64,000 nucleotides of DNA. Origin: Nymphaea colorata. Its lineage: Eukaryota; Streptophyta; Magnoliopsida; Nymphaeales; Nymphaeaceae. A program made the translations under genes and the position numbers. The notes below the pieces were generated by a model. It ran no database searches and had not been told where the DNA came from. It saw nothing but the letters and a program-made list of their open reading frames with translations. Positions 26,999 to 39,166 of this stretch are shown here, piece by piece (position 1 is the stretch's first letter; the number at the start of each line of letters is the position of its first letter). The stretch is from the NCBI RefSeq assembly GCF_008831285.2, contig NC_045138.2, positions 35,021,115 through 35,085,114 on the forward strand. The letters run 5' to 3'.

Positions 26999-27949
26999 TT
27001 TTTCCTTTTCATTTTAATGAACCAAGGCACTGCATTGTGTAACTGTAATTTTGACGTTCCTATATTTGATATTCTACATTGTTTCTTTCTCAATTTTCTT
27101 GATAGCATGTATCAGAGATGTCTTGTAGCAGACTTGGCATCGTGTTCAACCCAATTGGTTTCTTTCTTCAGCTTCTTGAACGGAAGCCATTTGACATTTC
27201 CTTGATATTAGCTTAAAGAATAGGGTTTTGCAGGCTCCAGTTGCAGGTCCACTTGTGTCAAGGACGAAGAATGAATCCGATCTTTGGTTGGTGCATGGGT
27301 TCCACTGACATAAGATGAATAAGTCATCCGCCTCCCCTTTCCTTTGTATTTCGTTATTTTGCTTTCTCTGTTGGCCAATAAAAAGATTTCTTATGTATTC
27401 GTTATTTTGGTCTTCCAACGAAACTTGCTTATAAAATAAATGGCATTGCTTCTGTGTTGCAGGATACAAATATCCAAGTAGATAGAACATGAAACCGAGC
27501 AAGGATTAGATATGCTCATGCCAAGACGTGCTTAAATGTTGAAGTGGCCACGAGCGCTGACGGCTAGCTAAACTTTATTGATGTAAGAAAAAAAAAGTAA
27601 CTTTTTGGAATGGGTCGTTCATTGCTCTTTGAAGCTTCACATGTGGACAATGGTCATGAACTAGATGAAGGTACCATGGAAAAAGATGAGGTTCTCAGTC
27701 TAGGAACATAAGACACACCAAGCTAAGCTTGACAACGTTTGGATGCTTTAGAATTGCACGGACGTGATTAAAATTTTCATGACGAAACTAGAGAAGCAAC
27801 ACTTCTACACGAAAATAAATATGTGACAACTAACAAAGTGGTATTTGATCACAGGGAAATAGCTAAAGTTTTGTTGAATAGGAATGTTAAAAACGTGAAA
27901 AAAGGGAGCTACAGGAGTTTGTGGCTGCACAATCGTGCACACTTGAAGA

Positions 27950-28110
27950 TAGTCACCTGTATAGCCCGCCTCTACCGGCGACCAGCGTCGCCGGTACTCC
28001 AAATGGCTATAGCGAGGAACTGTCTCACCGGCATATATCTATAGTGGTGATCTTTTTCAAGCTATAACGGGGACAATCCTCACCGTTATAAACAAATACC
28101 GGTGATAGAG
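27950..28110. mobile_element. CACTA-like motif cluster, duplication B copy 2
   Basis: Paralogue of 20530-20730, with ctaccggcgacc, cgtcgccggtactcc, ctatagtggtgat, ctataacggggac and taccggtgatag. It was present before duplication B formed. Confidence 0.35.
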
Positions 28111-30252
28111 ATACAGCCATGCAAAAATATCTTGTGTCTAGGAAGAAGAAAGAGGACGAGATGGATGAAATATTGTACGTTTGTCCTCTTTCTTTGTGCA
28201 CAAAGTCTTGTTGTTCAACACACTGAAGTTACTAAATTCGTCTTTTGGTTTGCTTTCTTTTGGGTATTTGGCTTACTTGGTTTTTTTTTTTTCAAGATTC
28301 TCTGCAAAGGTATACTTTGGTAAGTAGAAATGAGGTAGCCTTTTTTATGTTGCTGCGCAATGAGTTTATTTGCAAAAGGAGCACATGTTTCACCATTCAT
28401 CAAGTAACTTTAATGTCTGATTTTCTGTCTTCAATATATACGATAAACAATCTATTCTGTTTGAAGGTCGCCTTATGTTGTTATATTTGTCATCTTGACA
28501 CTTCTTTAAATTATTAATTATCTAAGAAGGGGAAACGAGTTTTCCTTGGAACTGTGGCTTTTATGGGAAAACTGAAGGATTTGGCCTCATAAGTATTGAC
28601 CAAATGGTTTGAATGTATTGACCAAATGGTTTGAATAACGCTACGTTGTGGAAGGATTACACTGGTTTGTAATTGTTGGAATCATACCCTTATGGGGAAA
28701 GTTATTCACATGCATTTTATTGTATGAGAACAACTATGTGGCAGAAGGATTATACTGGTCTTTTTGCGTGAGTCTGTCACCATGTTCCTTCTGCGTTGCA
28801 GAGAAAGATTAGGCGCTCCATGCTTACTATAATTTTTATACGAGATAGAAAAGATATTATAGCCATTTTCTCTGGATTTAGATATTTGTAGGTTCTTAAA
28901 AAGTTTGAATTTTAACATAAAATATTCTTGGAACCAAGTTTAAATTAATTGGAATTTAACTGTTCCCATTTACCAATCCAACTACATGAAAATGTGGTGG
29001 AATCTTTCCTAGATGGGGTGACGGGGGGCTGGAAATAGGTCGGTCTCTGGCTGATCCAGACTTCATCAAGCCCAGCATGCATCCTCGCATGTTTTATACT
29101 CATGCGGCAGAAATTTGAGTTCAGAATTGCTGAAATTTGTAGCCGATTCTTTCTCTGACTAACTTGAGATCCAAAATTTATCTTTTTATGGATCTTAGAC
29201 TCGAATCTGCAGGATCCTTCATGTTTTTGAAGCAGGTTAGTACTCACTCGATTTCTTCTTGTGTCATATTAGTTGAGTAGATGCCTTAGGTATTGTACTT
29301 GTTCAGTGTAAGTCAAGGTTACTGGTTTCGTTTGTTTTCAGTAGGATCATATTCTTTCTTAGTTAGATTATTTTAGTTTTGTTGAGTTGGGCAATTGTTG
29401 GTTTGATTTATAGTAGTTCGATCGTTTTATTTTATTTTTTGCTTGAGTGGTTTTCCAGCATAGTGCTTGTCATGTTAATTTTCACTTTCGCTGTGGCATG
29501 GATTGTTTGTTGAAATAGTTGCTTGGTTTTTTCTTTGTCTGTCTTTGCTCAATTCTTTTGATAAATAAAACTTGATCAAGTCATGGGTCTAGTGGTTGCA
29601 CCACGTTCTTGATGTAGTCTTTGAACTACATATCACGTATATATTGCTGATCAACCTGTAAGGTTGAAGGTTGAACGGTGGATCAGCTGAGCCCCGACTT
29701 CAACGAGTCATTGCGTCTAAGTTCAGTTATGTCCACCAAGTCCCTACCCAACAACAAGAAACAACCTGCGATTAGTGATTGAAGACATTGTCAAGTGCTT
29801 AAATTAATCCCCTTTAGAAAAGAGGAAATGTCTTTCTTCCTTACATGAGAAATTGAAAAACTTGAAGCTTTTGTGGTGGCGGTGCACTGCACTTAATATT
29901 ACGTTACTGCGACAAAATTTCCATGCAGATAAATCATAAGAAAAGAGGAAAGAGAAAAAGCACCTGGCCACATTCAAACCCTGTCGAGTCGACAAACAAC
30001 AGCGTTAGTAACAGAACAAGATGATCAAATTCAGTCAGCGGTAGCAGGAGACCCTCAATTCAATAGAGAAAGGTGTGTAGAAGACATCTATTTGAGATCC
30101 TTCCTGAACCAACAAAGAACCTGCAAAAGGAATCTCTACGCCGACGATTATAACAACTGAATAGGGAAAATCGATCAGTAAAACGGAAGCAATGGAGCAA
30201 GTCCAATTCGAAAACCGAAGTTCAGAGAAAGGGAAAACTCGCAATCACAAAC

Positions 30253-30493
30253 CTCTGTATACGGCTTCCACCAGACGATTGGGGGCACCTTCCTGCCGGA
30301 AAACTAAAGGAACCTTATAATCTGCAGGGAATATGGAGAAGCTCTCAGAGTTGGAGTCGACGGGATCGCCATCGATGGATATGCCGGACAAATCACAACC
30401 CCTATGTTGTCGTCGTCGGAGAAAGGGCCTCGAGAATGTACCTTCTACCCCTTGGTACATTGTAGTTGATGTACGCGAAAATCCCACACACAT
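30253..30493 (-). pseudogene. GFAT-like exon 1 (glutamine:fructose-6-phosphate aminotransferase), frameshifted
   Basis: On the minus strand, ATG TGT is followed by an extra GT. With that allowed, the next frame reads FAYINYNVPRGRRYILEAL, the start of eukaryotic GFAT, which makes glucosamine-6-phosphate as the entry to the hexosamine pathway. A second, compensating indel returns to the ATG frame at RRRQHRGCDLSGISIDGD, equivalent to the family's LRRLEYRGYDSAG region, followed by VPLVFRQEGAPNRLVEAVYR. Cys2 would be the N-terminal nucleophile of the glutaminase domain; the shift falls directly after it. A plausible donor (cagag|gtttgt) ends the exon at 30253. No later exon was found downstream on the minus strand; duplication B starts about 240 bp on. 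It could be a dead copy, or the indels could be assembly errors. Confidence 0.75.
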
Positions 30494-30499
30494 TTTTCC

Positions 30500-33400
30500 T
30501 CTCTCAATCTAACAACATGCAGATCGAAAGCTAGAACTAAAAATCTTGAAGATCGAATTCTGTTTCAAATCCTTCTATTCAAAGAGAGAGCATAAAAACA
30601 TTTCAACGTCAGAGAGAGAGCTGACATAGTCCCCTAGCTTCTGTAAGAGGACACTGCTGACTTTTTCACAGGTTGGAAATTAATTCCGCCGTCCGTCAGC
30701 TGGAGAAGGCGCCAGCCGTTCCCTTGTTTCAATTTATAATATTTAAACTACTTTAAATTTAAATAAAAAATTAGCCCATCTTCATTTATGTTTCATTCTC
30801 ATGATTTCGTCCTCAAGAAATAATCTTGCACCTTTTTTCAACACGTTTTCTAAAAAAATTCAGAAAGAATGTGACAACATTTATAATTTTGAGAAGCGTG
30901 AGAAAATATACAAAACAATAAAACATTTCTGGACACCTAAACAAGTGTAGATACATCGAAAGACAACGTCTAATAACAAATATTTCACCCAAAAAAAAAA
31001 CTTCTTCTAAATAATATCTACATTATTGCCTGAGGGCATAACTTTGTTTGTTGAATATGAAAAAAAACTCAATGTGATTCCATTTTAATAAGGGCTATAT
31101 TTTTAGCTTATAGGGTGTGTCAGTGAATTATATCTAAGTGCTTGACACAATTTCAAGCATGAAAGTGAAGAGAGATCACACTATCCGAGTGCAGGTCGAA
31201 GACACCTTGTCCTCTTCTTATCCTTTAGGTTTAAGCAACCGCTTCTTCCTTTCCCATATCTTCAAGGTATACTGATCTTTTTGTTGATTCGGGATGATAT
31301 TTCAACTTGCACATCAATGCTTACTCCTTTTACAACTCAAAAAGTTGTTGCCCATAAGATTTAAATAAGAAACTGACCACTTTCAGATCCCTAATCAGTC
31401 TCTTGTGCCAACCCTTAAGGATATTGTGATGGCTCATCTAAAAAAGATCTATAGTTCGTTTCAGTCCAAGCCATGGCAAATTTATTTGATTTAGTGTACA
31501 ATTTCTAAACTTTGTTATTTTTTTATTAAAATATTATGTTCATTTAACTTTTTAAAAAAGTAATTTTTAATAGTCTTGATTCACAAAACTTTACGGTATA
31601 AACACAACCACAATCATCTTTGTATGTTCTTGAAGGTGGTGCTCGACTCACGAAGACCGGTAGGAAGCCATTTCGGACTCTATCTTCGTCCATGATATCA
31701 AGATCGAATGCAAACCTGCTCCCGTTCCTTTAGTCCAGGTGTTGCAAGCTCAAAACTGGAGGCAATCGGTACATGGATAACATTTGGGTTTGGGCTCTTG
31801 TCCAAATCTAAAGTATGAAAAAGTTTGAATCTTCCGCAACGCAATGGACCCTCATCACATTATCTCGGGTCCATCTTTGGACCGAGTTTCTAAATCCATA
31901 TTTGACCAGCATTCGCTTTGGTAGGGGACCCAAAGATGGTCGACACGCAGCATAAAACTTCTTCCATTTCAAGTGTTACTGGAGTCGATTCGAATCCAAC
32001 TCCAAATCTCACTCTCATAACCGTCAACAGAAATCAAATCCAATTATGCCTCCGACAACATGGATTTGGGTACGATATGTATTTTTTTTGGTTGGCTGCT
32101 TATGTTTCGATTGCTTTGTTTGGGAGAGACTACACAATTTTGCGGCGAAGTTTTTGAGATGCGTGCAGGAAGGTCAGATCTCCATTTTCAAGTACGACAC
32201 CAAGGCAAGGAAGGGGCAAGGAAGACAGAACTACTGGCCTACTTGCTGAGCTTGCTTTGAGGTGGAAAGCGAGAATATAAAGCCTTTTAGTAACACCATG
32301 TTATTGTGTTACATCCATCACGTATTTGCTACAAAAATTAAGGTCTGGCCTCTGTAGGCTGCAAGTGCGGCACAAAATATCTGTGGGCAGTCCTGCCCAT
32401 GGGCTGGGTACCTCCTGCTATATAAATTGGAAGATCACCTAATGTCTAGATTAGACTTAAATAAATTAAAGTACGTCGCTGATCTACTATTTTGAGTGTT
32501 GGCTGGTTGGAGTCAAGAAATTTATTTGGCTTTTGACGACAACAATGAAAAAAAGAAGCAATTTTTCTTTCCTCTTGAGTTATAAAAGGCAACCCAAAGA
32601 GATATATATATATATATGAAGTAAATCTTCTTCAGCGACCGGTTATCCGGATAAACTGGGATAAAGTGGGAACTGGATCCCATGAACGCCACCGAGAAGA
32701 TGAGTATTAAATCTTGCTCAGCGACCGGTTATCCAGATAAACTGGGATAAAGTGGGAACTGGATCCCATGAACGCCACCGAGATGAGCCAGAAAAGCTAT
32801 TATGTAATTAAGGTATATTTCATGAACATTTCATGAAAAAGAAGAATCATGAAGAACCAGTTTCATATGCAGTTACAAGCTTCCTCTTTGAATATTCGGC
32901 CATATTTAAATTCAGTGAAGGCCACTTATCACTTAGGCCACTAATGACTAATCATTTGGTTGCAGCCTATCTCTATGGGGAGAAGCAAGAACTACCTGGA
33001 ACATTTTCATATTAATGAAATACTAGAAACATGACATACGAAAGTATAATTTACATTCAGTTAAATACATTTACACACTACTGCATACCTGATCGCCTGT
33101 GGTAGATGGGGAGAGAGAGTCCACCAAATGTGGCTTTAAACATTGCAACTATTTGCCAAAACCTCTCAAGCTTTGATTTCCTGTGGAAGCTTAACGATAG
33201 CAAAACGAGAAAGTCTCAGCTTCACATATATATAGTGATTTGAGTCAAAACAATCAAACTAGTTTTAGCCCCATATCCAGAAAGCTAGCTTGAAATAGAA
33301 ATATCGAGCAACATGGGAGTTTGATGTGAAAATGGATCAATCCAGTTGTAGTAGCGTGTAGAAGGTGGTTTACTCAGACCTTTAGAATGTCAGGGCACTT

Positions 33401-34592
33401 GACCAGCCCTCCAGATAAAAGAGTTGCAATAAGGCCCATAAATGAACACAATCCACTGAACCACCATTACATATGGGTTCAAACCTGTGGAAAGTCATGT
33501 AGGATTCAAATAAATAAATCATGAACGAACACATGGCGTCCTTATTATGTCCGTCAAGAACTATAGACAAAACCAAGATATCAAAAGGTCAAGAAAGTAA
33601 ACACTAAGTATTTATTTAAAAGGAAAAAGGGTCAACAGAAAGGAACCAAAAAAAAAAAACAGCTATAGGAAGTGCAAGCTTTGTTGCAACATCAATTTAG
33701 GTCCTGGAAATTGGAAATAAAAGACCAATCTAGGAAAAAATGGGTCACATATTTCATCTATAAACAACAAATTTACATATGGCAACAACATCTTTATCTT
33801 AACACATTAAATATGAGCATCTTTTACTTCAGTTAATATCCAAGCATTGCTTTTTGTGTTCTTTTATGCACTTCAAGTAATTTTCACATTGTGTTGATTA
33901 TATGGTAATTTTTCTGTTCCTTTATGCACTTTAACTAATCTTGACATTGTGTTGATTATATGGTAAGTGCACCTGATAAATGAAATCATTATTAAATGTG
34001 AACATGTTTTACTGAAACAACATAAAATATGAAAGGAGTGACCCAAAAAAGCTCAAACGTTTGCAAAATTATTCAAAGTAGAGAAAGTATAAGATCACAT
34101 ACCACTATCTATTGCATATGCACCTGTCAGTGAGACCTGCAAAAATGTACCATCAGTGACCATAAAGACTGGATATTTGAGATTTCTCCACGTGAACTCA
34201 ACTGAAGACTTGCACCCACAGACTACTAGTAAAGGTAAAAATAGCTTATCTATAGTTAACAGGTGCTATTCCCAAACAGATAGTTTATCCTTCATGTAAG
34301 CAATAGATTGCCACTACTTGCAGCAGATATCCCTACCCCTACTAAGCTTTTTCTAGTGAAATCATAAGGCTACTTTCCCTTCCTAGTTTGGCTTTATTGA
34401 TGAATGACGATAAGAACCTCCATTCTCTAGTCAAAAACCTAAAATTTACATAGTTTCAATGACAACATATGACTAGTTGAACAACTACTATGTATGTCAT
34501 ACCTCTCTAGTGGATTATCATCTGACTGAAGTTGAGCAGCTCTATCATTTGCCTCATTTGAATGCATTGATGAACCTAGCATACATTCACTA
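30500..34592. other. AT-rich non-coding stretch
   Basis: The part nearest 30500-30720 would be the 5' leader and promoter side of the GFAT-like exon. The rest has no recognisable gene. Overlapping short frames at 31918-32260 carry no known domain. An 86-bp repeat pair lies at 32622-32781. Confidence 0.5.
32622..32781. repeat. 86-bp direct repeat, two units
   Basis: The unit taaatctt(c/g)(t/c)tcagcgaccgg... through catgaacgccaccgaga occurs twice with a period of 86 bp and few differences. A short TA run precedes it at about 32603-32616. Confidence 0.92.
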
Positions 34593-34763
34593 TGTTGAAG
34601 TATTCGCCTTGATTAATTATCACAAATGAGTGTAAACAGGAGTTATCCTTATTATTTTATTTCTTTTGTGGACCTTTATTATAATTCTGTTTAGCGAACC
34701 CTAATCCTCAATAATATGGGATTAGGGTGAATGAAGATCAATTCCTTTCAGACCTGTGTAACA
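34593..34763 (+). mobile_element. Copia 5' LTR (probable)
   Basis: A ~171-bp segment beginning TGTTGAAG and ending TAACA sits directly before a perfect initiator-Met primer-binding site, which fixes the right end well. The left end is the best TG start in reach and is less sure. No matching 3' LTR was found: the other end of the element passes into satellite at 39166. Confidence 0.55.
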
Positions 34764-34775
34764 TGGTATCAGAGC
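34764..34775 (+). other. tRNA-iMet primer-binding site
   Basis: TGGTATCAGAGC is the standard primer-binding site of plant Ty1/Copia elements, complementary to the 3' end of initiator methionine tRNA. It is exact here. Confidence 0.9.
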
Positions 34776-35506
34776 TGACAAACCTAGCTTGGCCAGACAC
34801 CAGCAGGTCTTCTACTTCTTTTTCTTCTTCCTCTCTTCTTTCTCCCTCTTTCTTCTCTACTTTTTTTTTTTCTTGGTACACGTCTGAGTGCTGCAAGGAT
34901 GTAGCCATTGGTGGATGATCAGGGATCTGATTACCGCTGAATATTATGGAGCACGGAGCATACTTCTCTATTTCTAGTTGTCGTTGACAATGGTCAAGGA
35001 TCACAATTGGTGAGCTGCAAGAAGATTTCTAAGTCAGGGAAGATCTGAAGTCCTTCAAACGAGTCCAAATTGGGTGAGTTATTCGCAAGTCGTCTAGTGC
35101 AGCCCTCACATGTTGTTGTCGATGTTAGTTCAGTTTTTTTATATCTGAAATTTTCTTCATGAAATATACATCAGGTCTAGATGATTTCTGTTAGTTGTTG
35201 CAGTTAACGTCTAATATGAGTTCTTGTTTGCTAATTGTCATTATCCTGTCAGTGGATTGATGATACTGCTAGTTGTGTCAACTTGGATGTAATATTTAGA
35301 TCATGGTGTTTATATACGTTAAAGACAGAGAACCAAATTTGATTTTTTTGAACAGAACCAATCTGATCAACGATTGGATCTGCACAACTGGTTATTGCTT
35401 AAAGTTTGTGTGCATGTTAATTGATGGAGCAACCTGGTGGTTGTCGATTGTTGGAATTTTTTGGTCATGCATTCCTAGCAGCTGAATATTAATTTCTTTA
35501 ACTGCC
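34776..35506 (+). other. Copia untranslated leader
   Basis: Non-coding stretch between PBS and gag. It starts with a strong pyrimidine tract at about 34808-34876 (tcttctacttctttttcttc and on). No conserved protein was seen. Confidence 0.55.
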
Positions 35507-35912
35507 ATGGCTGAGGAAAAGGGTCACAAGAGTGATTCCACATTTGATCTTGTGGCTAAGTATAAGGCAATTGCTAATACTTTCTCATATGGGTCAGCTA
35601 TCAAATTTGACAACAACAACAACAATGAAAGGTGCTCAAGAAGTTTGATGATGTCAGTGATAGGGCATCGAAGAGAAAATATTCTTTCAAATCTGAACCC
35701 AAGGAGAAGACCGGAAAATATGACGCATGGTGAGAGAATAACAATATTGCCATGTACTGGATTATGAACAGTATTCAAACATATCATAGTTACCCTAGTT
35801 TACCACACTATAGCAAAACAAACGTGGGATTCATTGTGAGACACATATTGTAAGGATAAAAATGTCAGCAAGATTCTATAGGTTCCACACAAGATCTTTC
35901 AACTTCAACGGG
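35507..35912 (+). pseudogene. Copia gag fragment
   Basis: The start MAEEKGHKSDSTFDLVAKYK opens a gag-like polypeptide. After a frameshift near 35630 another frame reads KRKYSFKSEPKEKTGKYDAW, a stop, then NNNIAMYWIMNSIQTY, and a later frame gives WDSLRDTYCKDKNVSKI. The W---D---A--WI-NS pattern and the W-sL---Y block match the UBN2/retrotran_gag region of plant Copia capsid proteins. At least two frameshifts and a stop inactivate it. The homology stops near 35912, where satellite-like DNA begins, so the zinc knuckle and protease are missing. Confidence 0.7.
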
Positions 35913-35924
35913 TGATTACACCTC

Positions 35925-36862
35925 ATTTACTTCCCATCCATCCTTTTGTGCTCATAATGAGACTATCACACCACATTTACTTTTTATCTCTTCAACACTA
36001 CTGAAGTTACGTGTGCCATTCTCTTTGCCAAGATGATGCAACATAAATAATCGTCCCAAATAAAGTACGCCTTTTTATCGCTTTTCATTATGAATATGCA
36101 CCCACATGTAGCATCCACTACTTGCCTATGACAACCAATCAACATATTATTTTAATACCACCTAATTACTATTTTTAATGGTGGGACATTGCTTCATCAA
36201 GATCCTTAAATAGTTCTCCGGTGTCACGACACTGCTTCCCCGTTGTTGAACGGGATTCATCATAGACCTTCCATCCTATTTCGATTTACCTATATGGAAA
36301 TCTATTTTTCAAAAACTTTTTGCATCTCCTCTCATTTACTAATATTAACAACACCCAACAATTTCAACCCGTATTTGTTTGTTCATCACTATTTGTCAAG
36401 AATGTGCTCCCACATGCAGCATCTGCTACTTTCCAAAGACAACCAGCCAGCCATTTATTTTAATTGAAAATAATTGACATTTTTGAGCTTGATTGTCAGG
36501 ACATTGTCTCATCAAGATCCTTGAATAGTTGCCAGGTCTCATGATGATGGCAGGGTCTTCATGGCCTTTTTCATGAAAAGATTGTAGCATTTTTCATCAA
36601 TGAAAATTGAGCGTCTCAACCATTTGGCCTCAAACTGCTGAAGGCAGCATGACATTATTATATTGAAAAATAAACCTTAAGTAATCGAACATTTAGTTAA
36701 CTATTTTCATCATGTTCTCGCACTTGTCTAGTGTTGCATGCTTTTCATTGTCATTCCTTTTGTCTCACCCATAACCTCCTAAAAGTGACCATTACACTGA
36801 TGCATCTAGTTGGCCATACATTGGTTGTGTCAACCAGCCAGTCATTTATTTCAATTGCATTT
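35925..36862 (+). repeat. Diverged satellite monomers inside the Copia remnant
   Basis: Blocks of the array monomer are recognisable here: tgtgctcataatgagactatcacac (near 35948), attgcttcatcaagatcctt (36188 and 36506), gttgttgaacgggattcatc (36242), and a long match from ctcgcacttgtctagtgttg (36718) to tttatttcaattgcat (36861). Roughly three monomers are present, all far more diverged than those after 39165. They occupy the place where Copia would carry the rest of gag and the protease. Confidence 0.8.
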
Positions 36863-37800
36863 TGTTAAAGCTTTTTAGAGTCAATTTGAGTCTTTTTGAA
36901 ATATTAGAAGGTGGACAAGGGTCTACTTATTGTTTTCAAGTCAGAATCCATCGAGTCAAAGTCCCTTTGATCTTATGCATCTTGATGTTTGGGGTTCAAG
37001 TCGTGTTTCCCGTCGTTCACGTTTCTGGTATTACCTTGTTTTGGTTGACGATTTTACTAGAGTCAGTTAGGTATTTTTGTTACGGAACAAGTTTGAAGTC
37101 ATCTATATTCTTCAGAAATTTGTCAATGGAATAAAAACTCAGTTTGGTGGTATTGTAAAAAATATTCACACTGATAATGCTCTTGAATTTAAGTCTTTAG
37201 TTCTACTCCAATTTTATGTCAATCATGGAATTCGACCACAATATACATGTCCCCACACATACCAACAAAATGGTGTTGCTGAACGCAAACATCGACAGCT
37301 TCTAAATGTAGCCCGTACCCTCATGTTGCACACTTATATGCTTGCCTATTTTTGGGGTGATGCTATTCTTACCGCATGTTATCTCACCAACAAATTGCCC
37401 TCGTCTGCCATTCAAGAACGCATCCTCATTCAAATACTATATCCAGATCGACCATCATTTCATATACCCCCCAAAGTATTTGGATGCACTTGTTTTGCAC
37501 ACATCTTGGGCCCAAACAAAAACAAACTTGCTGCCCAAGCTGTCAAATGTGTGTTCGTTGGATATTCTACTAATCAAAAAGGCTATCGATGTTCTGATCC
37601 CCATACCAAGAAAGAGATTGTCAGTGCAGATGTTACATTTTTTGAGTCTCGTCCTTATTTCTCTGTTCCAAGTACCACTGTGTCTGAGCTTCCTGTGTCT
37701 GTTCCTCTTCCTATTCTCCCAGTATCACTTGAGTCGATCTCGTCCTCTCCACCATTATCAGGTGATCATTTTCTTGATCCTCCAATACGTCTATACCCGG
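36863..37800 (+). pseudogene. Copia integrase (pre-integrase edge and DD35E core)
   Basis: One frame reads SPFDLMHLDVWG, then LVLVDDFTRVS, a TAG at 37068-37070 where Trp is expected, and an open stretch to 37820. The catalytic triad is visible: Asp in VDDFTR, Asp in IHTDNALEF, Glu in QNGVAERKHR, with 35 residues between the last two. KVFGCTCFAH and CVFVGYSTNQKGYRC follow, as in plant Copia integrases, which insert the cDNA into the host genome. The zinc-binding part upstream is decayed; 36863-36950 shows only weak similarity. A frameshift near 37790 separates integrase from the reverse transcriptase frame. Confidence 0.88.
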
Positions 37801-38680
37801 CGTCAAGGTCCCTCTCCTAACCGCCCACCAACATCTTCTCATGAGGTAAGTTCTAATGATAAAACTGACTCAGGAAGAAATGATGGCTATTCTGCAGATG
37901 ATCTACCTATTGCTATTCGCAAGGGTCGGCGGCAGTGCACAAGGCATCCGATTTCTAACTCGGTTTCTATGGACCATTTGAGCACAAGTTTGGTGCAGTT
38001 TGATCGAGCTATAGCTAGTCATACTATTCCGACCTCTCACCACCAAGCCTTGTTAGATTCACGATAGAAGCACGCTATACAGGAAGAAATTGATGCTCTT
38101 CTTTCTAAGGAGACTTGGGACTTGGTGGACCTACCATTGAATTGTGATGTTGTCGGCTCCAAATGGGCATTCACCATCAAATATCATTTTGATGGGTCTG
38201 TAGAGCGATTCAAAGCTCGTCTTGTGGCTGAAGGCTATGCACAGACTTATGGGGTGGACTTCTTCGAGATGTTTTCGTCTGTGGCATGGTTATCAACTTG
38301 ATGTGAAAAATGCATTTCTATATGGTGATCTCTCTGAATCAGTCTATATGCAACAACCACCTGGTTTTGAACGACAGGGGGAATGTTTGAAGGCATGCAA
38401 ACTTAAAAAGGCTATGTTGATGATATTGTCCTCATTGGAGAAAGTACTCAAGAGATAGCTCAGATAAAGGAGTTCTTACAGAAACACTTTGTCACAAAAG
38501 ATCTTGGTCAACTTCGATATTTCCTTGGTATTGAAGCGGCTCGTAGTAGTAAAGGGATTGTGATGTCTCAAAGGAAATATGTTCTTGATCTTTTGCAGGA
38601 AACATGGTTATTAGGAGCCAAACCTGCTATACTTCCTATGAATCCTCGAATTCATATGCATGATGATGAATCAGAGGCTT
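37801..38680 (+). pseudogene. Copia reverse transcriptase, internally deleted
   Basis: The frame changes near 37790, passes IRKGRRQCTRHPI, meets a TAG at 38065-38067 (Trp expected before [12 protein letters not shown]), and continues with [21 protein letters not shown] and [20 protein letters not shown], the N-terminal part of plant Copia reverse transcriptase. About 20 residues are missing between FSSVA (38283) and [14 protein letters not shown], with a frame change. A second deletion joins CKLKKA directly to the catalytic YVDD at 38413-38424, removing the YGLKQSPRAW region and roughly 60 residues. KDLGQLRYFLGIE and SQRKYVLDLL follow. The polymerase could not fold or work. Confidence 0.88.
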
Positions 38681-39166
38681 TTGACTTTCGTTCTTATAGA
38701 TCTGTGATAGGAAAACTTTTATATTTGACCATCACTCGTCCAGACATCAGCTTTGCTGTAAATAAGCTTAGTCAATTCACGGAGAAACCTCGGAAAGTTC
38801 ATTCTGAGGCTGCTTTTAGTGGTGATAAAATACTTGAAATCAGCCCCAGGAAAGGGTTATGGTTCAAAAAAGGAGAATGTGTGGACATAGAAGCATATAG
38901 TGAAGCTGATTATGCAGGGTTAGTAAATGCTAGGAGATCTACTACATCTTTTTGCATCTTTATTGGCGGGAATCTTATTTCTTGGAGGAGCAAGAAACAT
39001 AATGAGGTTGCTAGATCGAGTGTTGAGTCTGAATATAGAGCTATGGCTCAAACAACAGCTGAAATGTCATGGGTCAAATCAGTGCTTATAGAATTGAGAA
39101 TTTCAGTGAAACTTCCTAGGAAGATGTATTGTGATAACAGAGCAGCTACCTACATTACAAATAACC
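38681..39166 (+). pseudogene. Copia RT connection and RNase H, truncated
   Basis: YRSVIGKLLYLTITRPDISF and AVNKLSQF mark the connection segment. RNase H then reads AYSEADYAG, RRSTTSFCIFIGGNLISW, RSSVESEYRAMA and YCDNRAATYITNNP. The usual SDADWAG motif has Glu for the first Asp and Tyr for Trp. The protein stops matching right after ITNNP at 39166, where the satellite takes over. The missing end would have held the last RNase H residues, the polypurine tract and the 3' LTR. Confidence 0.88.

Larger units (their letters stand above)
26741..30014. repeat. Segmental duplication B, copy 2
   Basis: Fuller copy of duplication B. It holds the minus-strand phospholipase D relic, the CACTA-like motif cluster at 27950-28110 and about 480 bp (29060-29540) missing from copy 1. 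The copy 1 homology ends about 240 bp from the GFAT-like exon. Confidence 0.93.

Noticed and set aside
34808-34876. Pyrimidine tract as a microsatellite or promoter
   Set aside because: It lies just after the primer-binding site and is irregular, so it is better read as part of the Copia leader.
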